Assembly (NCBI RefSeq): GCF_041435355.1
Contig: NZ_CP108442.1
Span: 868,001 to 932,000, forward strand
Reading direction: 5' to 3'
Length of the DNA stretch: 64,000 nt
From: Streptomyces sp. NBC_01276
GTDB lineage: Bacteria > Actinomycetota > Actinomycetes > Streptomycetales > Streptomycetaceae
The notes beneath the pieces were generated by a model, which had not been told where the DNA came from, did no database searches, and saw only the letters and a program-made list of their open reading frames with translations. A program made the translations under genes and the position numbers. Below are positions 53,127 through 61,152 of the stretch, one piece after another. Numbering within the stretch: the first letter of the stretch is position 1; each line of letters starts with the position of its first letter.

Positions 53127-53333
53127 GGCGGTAAGAGGGGGATGAGGAAACGGACTTCCGTGCGTACGTCACCGCGCGTCTGAAGCGAAACGTCCGCGCG
53201 GGTGCCGGTTCGGGCGGGGCCGGGGCCCGGCCCTCCACGGCCGGTGAGCAGGGGCTTCACCCTCGGCGGGGACACGTCCCGGCGCGGGACGGGCTGCGCG
53301 ACAGGGGCCGCGAAACCCAGTAGCCTGCGCCGG

Positions 53334-53798
53334 ATGACGGCTCTTTCGCATCACGGCAACAGTCACGTCGAACAGCCCGGCCGGGACGGCGACACCGCCA
53401 CCGCCGAGGCCGATCCGCGCGCCATCGGCCCCGTGCGCACCGAGTACGCGCCCGATCCGGACGGGGATCCCGACCCCGGGGAGATCGTGTGGACCTGGGT
53501 CCCCTTCGAGGAGAACGACGGCCGCGGCAAGGACCGTCCGGTGCTCGTGGTCGCGCGGGAGGCGGGCGGGCACACGCTGCTCGCCGTCCAGCTCTCCAGC
53601 AAGCGGCACGACGCCGACCGCGAGTGGGTGGCGATCGGCTCGGGACCCTGGGACGGCGCGGGACGGGAGTCCTGGGTGGACCTGGACCGGGTGCTGCGGG
53701 TCCACGAGTCGGGCATGCGCCGCGAGGCGTGCGCGCTCGACCGCGGCCGCTTCCGGCTGGTGACCGACCGTCTGCGGGAGCGCTACGGCTGGCAGTAG
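53334..53798 (+). CDS. PemK/MazF-like toxin-family protein
   Basis: 154 residues from ATG 53334. After an acidic leader of about 45 residues comes the PemK/MazF-like core: GEIVWTWVPFEENDGRGKDRPVLVVARE, LLAVQLSSKRHD, WVDLDRVLRVHESGMRREACALDRGRF. No antitoxin gene adjoins it, and the leader could play that role only speculatively. TAGCCT (53321-53326) lies 7 bases before the ATG without a Shine-Dalgarno, which fits leaderless translation. Whether it is an RNase is not known; many chromosomal actinobacterial members are uncharacterised. Confidence 0.75.
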   Translation: MTALSHHGNSHVEQPGRDGDTATAEADPRAIGPVRTEYAPDPDGDPDPGEIVWTWVPFEENDGRGKDRPVLVVAREAGGHTLLAVQLSSKRHDADREWVAIGSGPWDGAGRESWVDLDRVLRVHESGMRREACALDRGRFRLVTDRLRERYGWQ

Positions 53799-53890
53799 TC
53801 CGGCACCCCGCGCACCCCGCGATCGGGGCCGTCCCCGCCGCCCCCGGGCCCGGAAGCACGGGCCCGCCGCGCTCCGCGACGGGGAGGCCG

Positions 53891-53915
53891 GGCCGGGCCG
53901 CCCGCGGGCCCGGCC
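53891..53915. terminator. Terminator between convergent PemK-like and PARG-like genes
   Basis: GGCCGGGCC (53891-53899) and GGCCCGGCC (53907-53915) form a 9-bp stem 8 bases beyond the PARG-like stop codon, in a very GC-rich convergent gap. Confidence 0.6.
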
Positions 53916-53922
53916 GGCGCCC

Positions 53923-54735
53923 TCAGCCCGGGAAGGCCCGTTCGAAGGCCTCGCGGGGTTCGGGGGAGCGGTCCAGGATCCCGAACACGATCTCCTCGAA
54001 CACCCCTGCGAAACGGCCGGTCAGCAGCCCCCGGAAGGCCTCCGCCACCTGCGCCGGGTCGTTGCGGAACACCCCGCACCCCCACGCCCCCAGTACGAGC
54101 CGCCCGTAGCCGTGCAGGGTCGCGACCTCCAGCACCCGCTCGGCCCGCCGGGCCAGGGCGCCGGGGATCTCGTGGGCCCGCTCCGGCTCCTGGCGGCGGA
54201 TCGTGCCGGCGTTCGGGGCCGGGGAGGTGAGGAAGCCGGCACGGAACGGCACCTCCAGCAGCTCGCCCCGGTCGTCGCGGAAGACGGGCACCCCGGGCGA
54301 GTGAATCACCCGGTCGGTGTAGAAGGTGCTCTTCCCCTCGCGGTGCACCTCGTAGTACTCCGGGGCTTCCAGGAGGGTCTCGTAGAGGGCCGACGCGCGG
54401 CACAGGGCCTCCTCCTGCGCCTTGGCCCCGCGCACGTATCCGCCCCCGGGATTGCGGGCCGAGGCGAAGTTCAGGACCGCGACCGGACCGCGCCCCGCGA
54501 GGCGACGGGCTGCGACCGTGCTGCTCTCCCCCGTCACCTCGAAGACCGTTGCGGCGGCACCACCGATGGACTCGCCGCCTGGAATGACCTGGTTTGGCCC
54601 ATATATTCTGGTTCCGGCCTTGGCTTCCGCCAGGTCGGCGGCGAGGGAGATCCGCCGCCCCGACCGCGTCCGGTATCCCCCGGCCGCCAGGATCAGCGCG
54701 TTCTCCCGCGCGATTTCACGCAATCTGCTGCTCAC
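53923..54735 (-). CDS. Bacterial-type poly(ADP-ribose) glycohydrolase (TIGR02452 family)
   Basis: 270 residues from GTG 54735, preceded by GAGGAT; a longer frame upstream runs into the egtA promoter region and is less likely. The macrodomain-like PARG signature is complete: NPGGGYVRGAKAQEEALCR, that is GGG at 97-99 and the catalytic Glu pair in QEE (107-109), followed by LYETLL and the C-terminal LGAWGCGVFRNDP. Enzymes of this group remove ADP-ribose from proteins. It diverges from egtA across 107 bases. Confidence 0.88.
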   Translation of the reverse strand: MSSRLREIARENALILAAGGYRTRSGRRISLAADLAEAKAGTRIYGPNQVIPGGESIGGAAATVFEVTGESSTVAARRLAGRGPVAVLNFASARNPGGGYVRGAKAQEEALCRASALYETLLEAPEYYEVHREGKSTFYTDRVIHSPGVPVFRDDRGELLEVPFRAGFLTSPAPNAGTIRRQEPERAHEIPGALARRAERVLEVATLHGYGRLVLGAWGCGVFRNDPAQVAEAFRGLLTGRFAGVFEEIVFGILDRSPEPREAFERAFPG

Positions 54736-54842
54736 GTCGCCATCCTCGGTGCGGACCACCGGGACGGCAAAGGCATTTGTGCCCCGGGCACGGGTAGGCA
54801 CCGGTGACATCACTGCCGACGACAGGAGGCGAGGTTCCGGTC

Positions 54843-56159
54843 ATGACCGAGGACTCACCCGCTCCGCCAGCGCAGGACTTTGCCCACCCGCCGCTCACCG
54901 AGGCGGCCGCCGAGGACCTGGTCCACGGCATCTGTTTCAAGACCGGCCCGCCCCGGCTGGTCGGCGCCGAACTGGAATGGCTGGTGCTCGACGCCGAGCG
55001 GCCGTGGCTGCCGCTGCCGCCCGAGCGGCTGACCGCGGGCCACGAGGCGGCCCGCGCCCTGTCCCTGCGGTCCCGCCTCACCGTCGAGCCGGGAGGCCAG
55101 CTGGAGCTCAGCTCCGCCCCGGCCGCCTCCCTCACCGACTGCGTGGACGGCCTCCAGGCCGACCTGGCCGCCGTCCGCGCCGTCCTCGGCGACCGCGGCC
55201 TGGTGCTGCGGGGCCTCGGCCTCGATCCGCGCGGACCGCAGCGCCGCCTGCTGGCCAGCCCGCGCTACGAGGCCATGGAGGTCTACTTCGACCGGACCGG
55301 CCCCGCCGGCCGCGCCATGATGCGCGCCTCCACCTCCGTCCAGGTCTGCGTGGACGCGGGCCACGAGGAGCCCGGCCCGCTCGGGCACGGCCGGCGCTGG
55401 CGGCTCGCGCACCTGCTGGGCGCCGTCCTGGTGGCCGCCTTCGCCAACTCCCCGGCGCACGAAGGCCCGTACCGGGGCTGGAAGTGCGCGCGGCAGGGCG
55501 TCTGGAGCGACATCGACACGCGCCGCTCCCTCGCCCCACCGCTGGACGCCGAGCCCCGCGCCGCCTGGACGCGGCACGCGCTCGACACCGAGGTGATGTG
55601 CGTACGGGCGTACGGGGACGGGACCTGGGCCGTGCCGCGCGGGCTCACGTTCCGCGACTGGCTGCGCACCGGCGGCAGCCGCCACGGCCTGCGCCGGCCC
55701 ACCGCCGAGGACCTGGAGTACCACCTCACCACCCTCTTCCCGCCGGTCCGGCCCCGCGGCCACCTGGAACTGCGGATGATCGACGCGCAGCCGGGCGAGG
55801 ACGGCTGGCTGGTGCCCACGGCCGTCACCCACGCGCTCTTCGACGACCCGGAAGCCGCCGAGACCGCCTACCGGGCCGTGAAGGCCCTGGCCGACGCCTA
55901 CGGCTGCGCGCGCGCCCCGCGCAACGCGCTGTGGCACACCGCCGCCCGGGCGGGACTGGCCGACCGGGACCTGCGCACGGCCGCCACGGCCTGTTTCGCG
56001 GCGGCCGGCGAGGCACTGCCGCGGCTCGGGGCGAGCACGCACGTACGGGACACGGTCGGCGCCTTCACCGAACGGTACGTACGGCGCGGCCGCTGCCCGG
56101 CCGACGACGCCGGGGAACACGAACTCCTGCACACCGCCGGGAAGGGACAGCGCCCGTGA
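54843..56159 (+). CDS. egtA: Ergothioneine biosynthesis glutamate-cysteine ligase EgtA
   Basis: 438 residues from ATG 54843 with GAGG at 8 bases; an ATG 13 codons earlier lacks such a site. The GCS2-type fold is shown by GAELEWLVLDAERPWLPL, TVEPGGQLELSSAP, MRASTSVQVCVDAG and LELRMIDAQPGEDGW. It joins Glu and Cys to gamma-Glu-Cys, the sulfur donor of EgtB. It is the first gene of egtABCD; its stop overlaps the egtB GTG (GTGA). Confidence 0.95.
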   Translation: MTEDSPAPPAQDFAHPPLTEAAAEDLVHGICFKTGPPRLVGAELEWLVLDAERPWLPLPPERLTAGHEAARALSLRSRLTVEPGGQLELSSAPAASLTDCVDGLQADLAAVRAVLGDRGLVLRGLGLDPRGPQRRLLASPRYEAMEVYFDRTGPAGRAMMRASTSVQVCVDAGHEEPGPLGHGRRWRLAHLLGAVLVAAFANSPAHEGPYRGWKCARQGVWSDIDTRRSLAPPLDAEPRAAWTRHALDTEVMCVRAYGDGTWAVPRGLTFRDWLRTGGSRHGLRRPTAEDLEYHLTTLFPPVRPRGHLELRMIDAQPGEDGWLVPTAVTHALFDDPEAAETAYRAVKALADAYGCARAPRNALWHTAARAGLADRDLRTAATACFAAAGEALPRLGASTHVRDTVGAFTERYVRRGRCPADDAGEHELLHTAGKGQRP

Positions 56160-57478
56160 CCACCGAGACCCACGCCGAGACCGGTACCGGGCGGCTGCGC
56201 GAGCGGGCCGTCGCCGCCCTGACCGCGGCCCGCGCCCGGACGGCCGGGCTGACCGACGCCGTCGACGACCGGGACCTGACCGCGCAGCACTCCCCCCTGA
56301 TGTCCCCGCTGGTCTGGGACCTGGCGCACATCGGGAACCAGGAGGAGCTCTGGCTGCTGCGCCACGTGGCCGGCCGCGCATCGATGCACCCCGAGATCGA
56401 CCCGCTGTACGACGCCTTCGAGCACCCCCGCGCCGAGCGGCCGAAGCTGCCCCTGCTGGGCCCGGAGGCGGCCCGGTCGTACACGGCCGAGGTCCGCGGA
56501 CGCGTCTTCGACCTGCTGGAGCACACCCCGCTGGAGGGAACGCCCCTGCTCGACGGGGGCTTCGTCTTCGGGATGATGGCCCAGCACGAACAGCAGCACG
56601 ACGAAACGATGCTGATCACCCATCAGCTGCGGGCGGGCGCACCCGTACTGACCGCGCCCGACCCCGAGCCGCCGCTGGGCCCGCCCCCGGCCTCGGCCGA
56701 AGTCCTGGTACCAGGAGGCCCGTTCACCATGGGCACCTCCGCCGAGCCCTGGTCGCTGGACAACGAACGGCCCGCACACACCCGGGAGACCGCCCCCTTC
56801 TGGATCGACACCGCGCCGGTCACCTGCGGCGCGTTCCAGGCCTTCATGGCCGACGGCGGCTACGGGGAGCGCCGCTGGTGGGCCGCGGCCGGCTGGGACC
56901 AGATCCGCACGCACGGCATCGGGGCCCCGCTGTTCTGGCACCGCGAGGGCGGGCAGTGGCTGCGCCGCCGGTTCGGGGTGACCGAGCCGGTGCCCGAGGA
57001 CGAGCCGGTGCTGCACGTCAGCTGGTACGAGGCGGACGCGTACGCCCGCTGGGCGGGCCGGCGGCTGCCCACCGAGGCGGAGTGGGAGAAGGCCGCCCGG
57101 TACGACCCTGCCACCGGCCGCTCCCGCCGCTACCCCTGGGGCGACGCCGACCCCACCCCCGCGCACGCCAACCTGGGCCAGCGCCACCTGCGCCCGTCCC
57201 GCGCGGGCGCCCATCCGGCCGGGGCCTCCCCGCTCGGGGTGCGCCAGCTGATCGGCGACGTGTGGGAGTGGACGGCGTCGGACTTCCTGCCGTACCCGGG
57301 GTTCCGCGCCTTCCCGTACCGCGAGTACTCGGAGGTGTTCTTCGGGCCGGAGCACAAGGTGCTGCGCGGCGGCTCCTTCGCGGTGGACCCGGTGGCCTGC
57401 CGGGGCACCTTCCGCAACTGGGACCTGCCCGTGCGGCGGCAGATCTTCTCCGGCTTCCGTACGGCGAGGGATGCCTGA
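56156..57478 (+). CDS. egtB: Hercynylcysteine sulfoxide synthase EgtB
   Basis: 440 residues from the GTG overlapping the egtA stop. The N-terminal DinB-like domain supplies the three iron-binding His residues (His58, His144 and His148 in QHEQQHDETML). The C-terminal FGE-sulfatase domain contains VLVPGGPFTMGTS, LPTEAEWEKAARY, DVWEWTASDF and RGGSFAVDP. It couples hercynine to gamma-Glu-Cys with O2. Its stop overlaps the egtC start by one base (TGATG). Confidence 0.96.
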   Translation: MTTETHAETGTGRLRERAVAALTAARARTAGLTDAVDDRDLTAQHSPLMSPLVWDLAHIGNQEELWLLRHVAGRASMHPEIDPLYDAFEHPRAERPKLPLLGPEAARSYTAEVRGRVFDLLEHTPLEGTPLLDGGFVFGMMAQHEQQHDETMLITHQLRAGAPVLTAPDPEPPLGPPPASAEVLVPGGPFTMGTSAEPWSLDNERPAHTRETAPFWIDTAPVTCGAFQAFMADGGYGERRWWAAAGWDQIRTHGIGAPLFWHREGGQWLRRRFGVTEPVPEDEPVLHVSWYEADAYARWAGRRLPTEAEWEKAARYDPATGRSRRYPWGDADPTPAHANLGQRHLRPSRAGAHPAGASPLGVRQLIGDVWEWTASDFLPYPGFRAFPYREYSEVFFGPEHKVLRGGSFAVDPVACRGTFRNWDLPVRRQIFSGFRTARDA

Positions 57479-58236
57479 TGTGCCGTCACATAGCCTATCT
57501 GGGCCCGCCCATATCCCTGGGGCGGCTGCTCATCGAGCCCGAGCACGCGCTGGTCCGGCAGTCCTGGGAGCCGCGCCGGCAGCGGTTCGGCACCGTGAAC
57601 GCGGACGGCTTCGGCGTGGGCTGGTACGCCGAGGGCGATCCCGTCCCGGCCCGCTACCGGCGGGACCGGCCGATCTGGGGCGACCCGGGGTTCCAGGACC
57701 TCGCCCGGGTGGTGCGCAGCGGGGCCTTCCTCGCCGCCGTGCGGGACGCCACCGTCGCCGGGTCCGACGGGGAGGCGGCCGCCGCCCCCTTCGCCTCGGG
57801 GCCCTGGCTGTTCAGCCACAACGGGAGACTGCGCGACTGGCCGGACTCGGTCGCCGAGACCGCCTCCGCGCTGTCGCCGCAGGAGCTGCTGCAGCTGGCC
57901 GCGCGCACCGATTCGGCGCTGGTGTGGGCGCTGGTGCTGCACCGGCTGCGGCAGGGCGACGACCTGGGCACGGCCCTGGCGGAGCCCGTCCGCGAGCTGG
58001 CCGACGCCGCGCCGGGCTCCCGGCTGAACCTGCTGGTGACCGACGGCGCGGCCATCGCCGCGACGGCCTGGGGGGACTCCCTCTGGTGCCTCTCCGATCC
58101 GCCGGCGGGGCGGGTGGTCGTGGCCTCCGAGCCGTACGACGACGATCCCCGCTGGTACGAAGTGCCCGACCGCACCCTGCTGAGCGCCACCCCCGCCCGG
58201 GTCACCCTGACCCCCCTCAAGGAGACCAGCCCGTGA
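57478..58236 (+). CDS. egtC: Gamma-glutamyl hercynylcysteine sulfoxide hydrolase EgtC
   Basis: 252 residues of the class II glutamine amidotransferase fold: the nucleophile Cys2 follows the initiator Met (MCRHIAYLG), then NADGFGVGWYAEG, RSGAFLAAVRDA and FSHNGRLRDW. It removes the gamma-glutamyl group from the EgtB product. The stop overlaps the egtD GTG (GTGA). Confidence 0.95.
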   Translation: MCRHIAYLGPPISLGRLLIEPEHALVRQSWEPRRQRFGTVNADGFGVGWYAEGDPVPARYRRDRPIWGDPGFQDLARVVRSGAFLAAVRDATVAGSDGEAAAAPFASGPWLFSHNGRLRDWPDSVAETASALSPQELLQLAARTDSALVWALVLHRLRQGDDLGTALAEPVRELADAAPGSRLNLLVTDGAAIAATAWGDSLWCLSDPPAGRVVVASEPYDDDPRWYEVPDRTLLSATPARVTLTPLKETSP

Positions 58237-59219
58237 ACGACTTCCAGATGACCCGGACCCTCGACGAGCACGCCGCCGAGGCCGCGCTGCGCACCGATGT
58301 GCTGAGCGGACTGACCCGCTTCCCCAAGGAGCTGCCGCCGAAGTGGTTCTACGACGCCCGGGGCAGCGAGCTCTTCGAGGAGATCACCCGGCTGCCCGAG
58401 TACTACCCGACGCGTGCCGAGCGGGAGATCCTGCTGGAGCGGGCCCAGGAGATCGCCTCCGTGTCCGGGGCGCGCACCCTGGTGGAGCTGGGTTCGGGTT
58501 CCTCGGAGAAGACCCGGCACCTGATCGAGGCGATGCCCGCGCTGGAGACGTACGTGCCGGTGGACGTGAGCGAGAGCGCGCTGACGGGCGCGGCCGAGTC
58601 GCTGCTGGCGGAGCATCCGCGGCTGCGGGTGCACGCGCTGCTGGCGGACTTCACCCGGCCGCTGCGGCTGCCGGAGTCGGCCGGGCCCCGGCTGGTGGTG
58701 TTCCTGGGCGGCACCATCGGGAACCTGCTGCCGCCCGAGCGGGCGGTGTTCCTGGCGTCCGTACGGGCCATGCTCTCGCCCGGCGACGCCCTGCTGATGG
58801 GCACGGACCTGGTCAAGGACGAGGCCGTGCTGGTGGCGGCGTACGACGACGCCCGGGGGGTGACGGCGGAGTTCAACAAGAACGTGCTCGCGGTGATCGA
58901 CCGGGAGCTGGGGGCGGACTTCCACACCGCCGACTTCGCCCACGTGGCGGTGTGGAACCGGGAGCACGAGTGGATCGAGATGCGGCTGAGGGCCCGGGAG
59001 GCGGTGACGGTGAAGGTCCGGGCGCTGGACCTGGTGGTGCCGTTCGAGGCGGGTGAGGAGATCCTGACGGAGATCTCCGCGAAGTTCCGTCAGGAGGGGC
59101 TGCGAAAGGAACTGGCAGAGGCCGGACTGGAGTTGACCCAGTGGTGGACGGACTCGGCGGGACGTTTCGCACTGTCCCTGTCCGTGGCGGACGGGGTGGT
59201 CGCCGGCCCGGCCGGCTGA
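58233..59219 (+). CDS. egtD: L-histidine N-alpha-methyltransferase EgtD
   Basis: 328 residues of the EgtD family: FPKELPPKWFYDARGSELFEEITRLPEYYPTR at the start, LVELGSGSSEKT for SAM, VDVSESAL, LGGTIGNL, MGTDLVKDE, AEFNKNVLAVIDRELGADF and the C-terminal FSHA-like end. It trimethylates His to hercynine and closes the egtABCD operon. No EgtE C-S lyase is adjacent, so the last step must come from a gene elsewhere. Its last 130 bases are overlapped by the convergent acyltransferase gene. Confidence 0.96.
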   Translation: MNDFQMTRTLDEHAAEAALRTDVLSGLTRFPKELPPKWFYDARGSELFEEITRLPEYYPTRAEREILLERAQEIASVSGARTLVELGSGSSEKTRHLIEAMPALETYVPVDVSESALTGAAESLLAEHPRLRVHALLADFTRPLRLPESAGPRLVVFLGGTIGNLLPPERAVFLASVRAMLSPGDALLMGTDLVKDEAVLVAAYDDARGVTAEFNKNVLAVIDRELGADFHTADFAHVAVWNREHEWIEMRLRAREAVTVKVRALDLVVPFEAGEEILTEISAKFRQEGLRKELAEAGLELTQWWTDSAGRFALSLSVADGVVAGPAG

Positions 59220-60181
59220 TGCGGCACGGGTGAGGGGCGCTGCTGTGCGGGTACGCCCGCCAGCAGGTCCCGCCCGTCCCGCGGCCGCGGCTCCCGCTCG
59301 CGGCCCGGCTCCCGCGCCCGGCCGCCTTCCCCGCCGCCTTCCCCGCCGCCTTCCCGGTCGCCCTCCCACCCGCGGCCGCGGTCCGGCTCGGCTGCGTCGA
59401 GTACGGCCAGCCGGGCCGCCGCGGCGAGTTCCCGCCGGTCCGGGTGACGGTCCGGCGGGATCCGCGGGAGCAGCCACACCTCGGCGCGCACCCCGCGGGC
59501 GCGGGCGATCCGCCACAGGGAGGCGGTCAGCGGGTCCTCCCCGACGAAGGCGGGCGCCCCGGCGACCTCCCCGTCCGCCAGTCGGTAGCGCAGCCGCACC
59601 GGCTGTACGGGAACCCGCGCGTCGAGCGCCGCCTGGAAGGCGGCCCGCCGGAAGGGCCCCTGGGCACGCCCGCACCAGGTGGAGCCCTCGGGGAAGACGG
59701 TGACCCGGTCCCCGGCCAGCAGGGCCCGGGTGACGGTCGCGACGGTTTCGGGCAGGGCCCGGATCCGGTCGCGTTCGATGAACAGGGTCCCCGCCCGGGC
59801 GGCGAGGGCGCCGAGCACCGGCCAGGCCCCGATCTCGCTCTTGGCCAGCATCCGGGACGGCAGGACGGCCGTGACCAGCGGGATGTCCAGCCAGGAGATG
59901 TGGTTGGCGACGATCAGGCGGCCCCCTTCCCCGCCGGGGGCGCCGTGCACGGTGATCCGTATCCCCAGGGCCCGCAGGAGCGCGGCCGACCAGACCCTGA
60001 TCAGGGCGCGGCGGGGGCGGACGGGGAGCATCCGCACCGGTGCCGCGGACGGGACGGCGAGCAGGAACAGGGCGAGGGCGGTGGCGAGCCGGAGCACCGC
60101 CCTCGGGATCCCCGCGGCCCGTCCCGGGTGGTCCGCGCAGGCCTGCGGGGTGCAGGGCGCCGTGGGCAGCCAGACGCTCAT
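59090..60181 (-). CDS. 1-acyl-glycerol-3-phosphate acyltransferase family protein (OlsA/PlsC-like)
   Basis: 363 residues. PlsC motifs: ANHISWLDIPLV (NHxxxxD, about 93-99), the KSEIGAWPVLG region, RDR, and VFPEGSTWCGRAQGPFRRAAF (FPEGS, about 163-168). Hydrophobic segments lie near 28-45. From about 270 the protein is low-complexity Glu/Gly/Arg-rich and its final 43 codons run antisense to egtD, so the real C-terminus may be poorly conserved. The ATG overlaps the stop of the GNAT gene (ATGA). With that partner it fits ornithine-lipid synthesis (OlsA), or otherwise lysophosphatidate acylation. Confidence 0.82.
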   Translation of the reverse strand: MSVWLPTAPCTPQACADHPGRAAGIPRAVLRLATALALFLLAVPSAAPVRMLPVRPRRALIRVWSAALLRALGIRITVHGAPGGEGGRLIVANHISWLDIPLVTAVLPSRMLAKSEIGAWPVLGALAARAGTLFIERDRIRALPETVATVTRALLAGDRVTVFPEGSTWCGRAQGPFRRAAFQAALDARVPVQPVRLRYRLADGEVAGAPAFVGEDPLTASLWRIARARGVRAEVWLLPRIPPDRHPDRRELAAAARLAVLDAAEPDRGRGWEGDREGGGEGGGEGGRAREPGREREPRPRDGRDLLAGVPAQQRPSPVPHQPAGPATTPSATDRDSAKRPAESVHHWVNSSPASASSFRSPS

Positions 60182-60996
60182 GCGCCCGGGGCGAGCGAGA
60201 GGAAGTGGTTCAGGTAGCGCGGGTTGGTCCGGCGCAGGGAGAGCAGTACGTACAGGTCCGCGCAGCCGAACCCGGCGTCGAGGGCGGGCTCGCCGCAGAC
60301 CCAGGCGCCCAGGCGCAGGTAGCCGCGCAGCAGCGGCGGGAGCTCCATGCGTCCGGGAACGGTGACTCCCTCGGGGCTCCAGGGGAGGTGGGGGGTGACC
60401 CGGTACTCCTGCGGGGCGAGGTTGCGGGCCAGGACGGTCTCACGGGTGGCGGCGGCCAGCACGCCTCCGTCGGCCAGCGGGATGGAGCAGCAGCCGGCGA
60501 GCCAGTTGTGGCCGGAGCGCTCCATGTAGCGGGCGAGCCCGGCCCAGATCAGGGCGATGACGGCGCCGTTGCGGTGGTCGGGGTGGACGCAGGAGCGGCC
60601 GACCTCGACGAGGTCGGGGCGGATCGGGGCGAGGGTGGAGAGGTCGAACTCGCCCTCGGAGTAGAGGCGGCCGGCGACGGCGGCGCGTTCGGGCGGGAGC
60701 AGCCGGTAGGTGCCGACGACCTGCCCGCTCTCCTCGTCGAGGACGAGGAGGTGGTCGCAGAAGGCGTCGAAGGAGTCGGAGTCCAGGCCCGGCTCGGGGC
60801 CGTCGAGGCGGGCGCCGAGCTCACCGGCGAAGACCTGGTGGCGCAGGCGCTGGGCGGCGCGCACCTCGTCCTCGTCGCGGGCGAGGCGGACCGCGTACCG
60901 GGGTCCGGCCGGGGCGGGCTGCGCGAGGGGGGACGGTGCGGGCGGGGCGAGGGGGGACGGTGCGAGGGGGGACGGGGACAGGGGTGCGATGGTCAT
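60178..60996 (-). CDS. GNAT-fold N-acyltransferase (OlsB-like ornithine N-acyltransferase)
   Basis: 272 residues from ATG 60996, which has AGGAG just upstream; an ATG 7 codons earlier is less likely. After a Pro/Leu/Ser tandem-repeat leader, the domain carries RYAVRLARDEDEVRAAQRLRHQVFAGELG, FDAFCDHLLVLDEESGQVVGTYRLLPPE, EVGRSCVHPDHRNGAVI and GCCSIPLADGG, the pattern of OlsB-type ornithine-acyl-ACP N-acyltransferases. Coupling with the PlsC-like gene supports ornithine-lipid synthesis. A haemolysin-like acyltransferase role is the alternative. Confidence 0.82.
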   Translation of the reverse strand: MTIAPLSPSPLAPSPLAPPAPSPLAQPAPAGPRYAVRLARDEDEVRAAQRLRHQVFAGELGARLDGPEPGLDSDSFDAFCDHLLVLDEESGQVVGTYRLLPPERAAVAGRLYSEGEFDLSTLAPIRPDLVEVGRSCVHPDHRNGAVIALIWAGLARYMERSGHNWLAGCCSIPLADGGVLAAATRETVLARNLAPQEYRVTPHLPWSPEGVTVPGRMELPPLLRGYLRLGAWVCGEPALDAGFGCADLYVLLSLRRTNPRYLNHFLSLAPGA

Positions 60997-61022
60997 GGCT
61001 GCTCCTGATCCGGGCACGTGGG

Positions 61023-61049
61023 GCCGGGCCGCAGGTGGGCGGGCCCGGC
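61023..61049 (-). terminator. Possible terminator after the sugar-binding lipoprotein gene
   Basis: GCCGGGCC (61023-61030) and GGCCCGGC (61042-61049) form an 8-bp stem about 100 bases beyond the lipoprotein stop codon, in the gap before the OlsB-like gene. Confidence 0.4.
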
Positions 61050-61152
61050 TCCTTTACTTCTTCCGTGACCGGCTGGATTCGACATGACCGCTCAGCGGCA
61101 CTTGGATGTGCGGACGCTGAACTCGGCGGACCGGGGTTCCGGCGTACGGGTG

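Noticed and set aside
54422..56155. Open frame joined to egtB from upstream
   Set aside because: This is the frame-shifted shadow of egtA and the PARG-like gene. EgtB family similarity begins at the GTG at 56156.
59260..59360. CCTTCCCCGCCG-type repeats considered as a minisatellite or CRISPR-like array
   Set aside because: The units are short, lack spacers and lie in the low-complexity tail of the acyltransferase gene.
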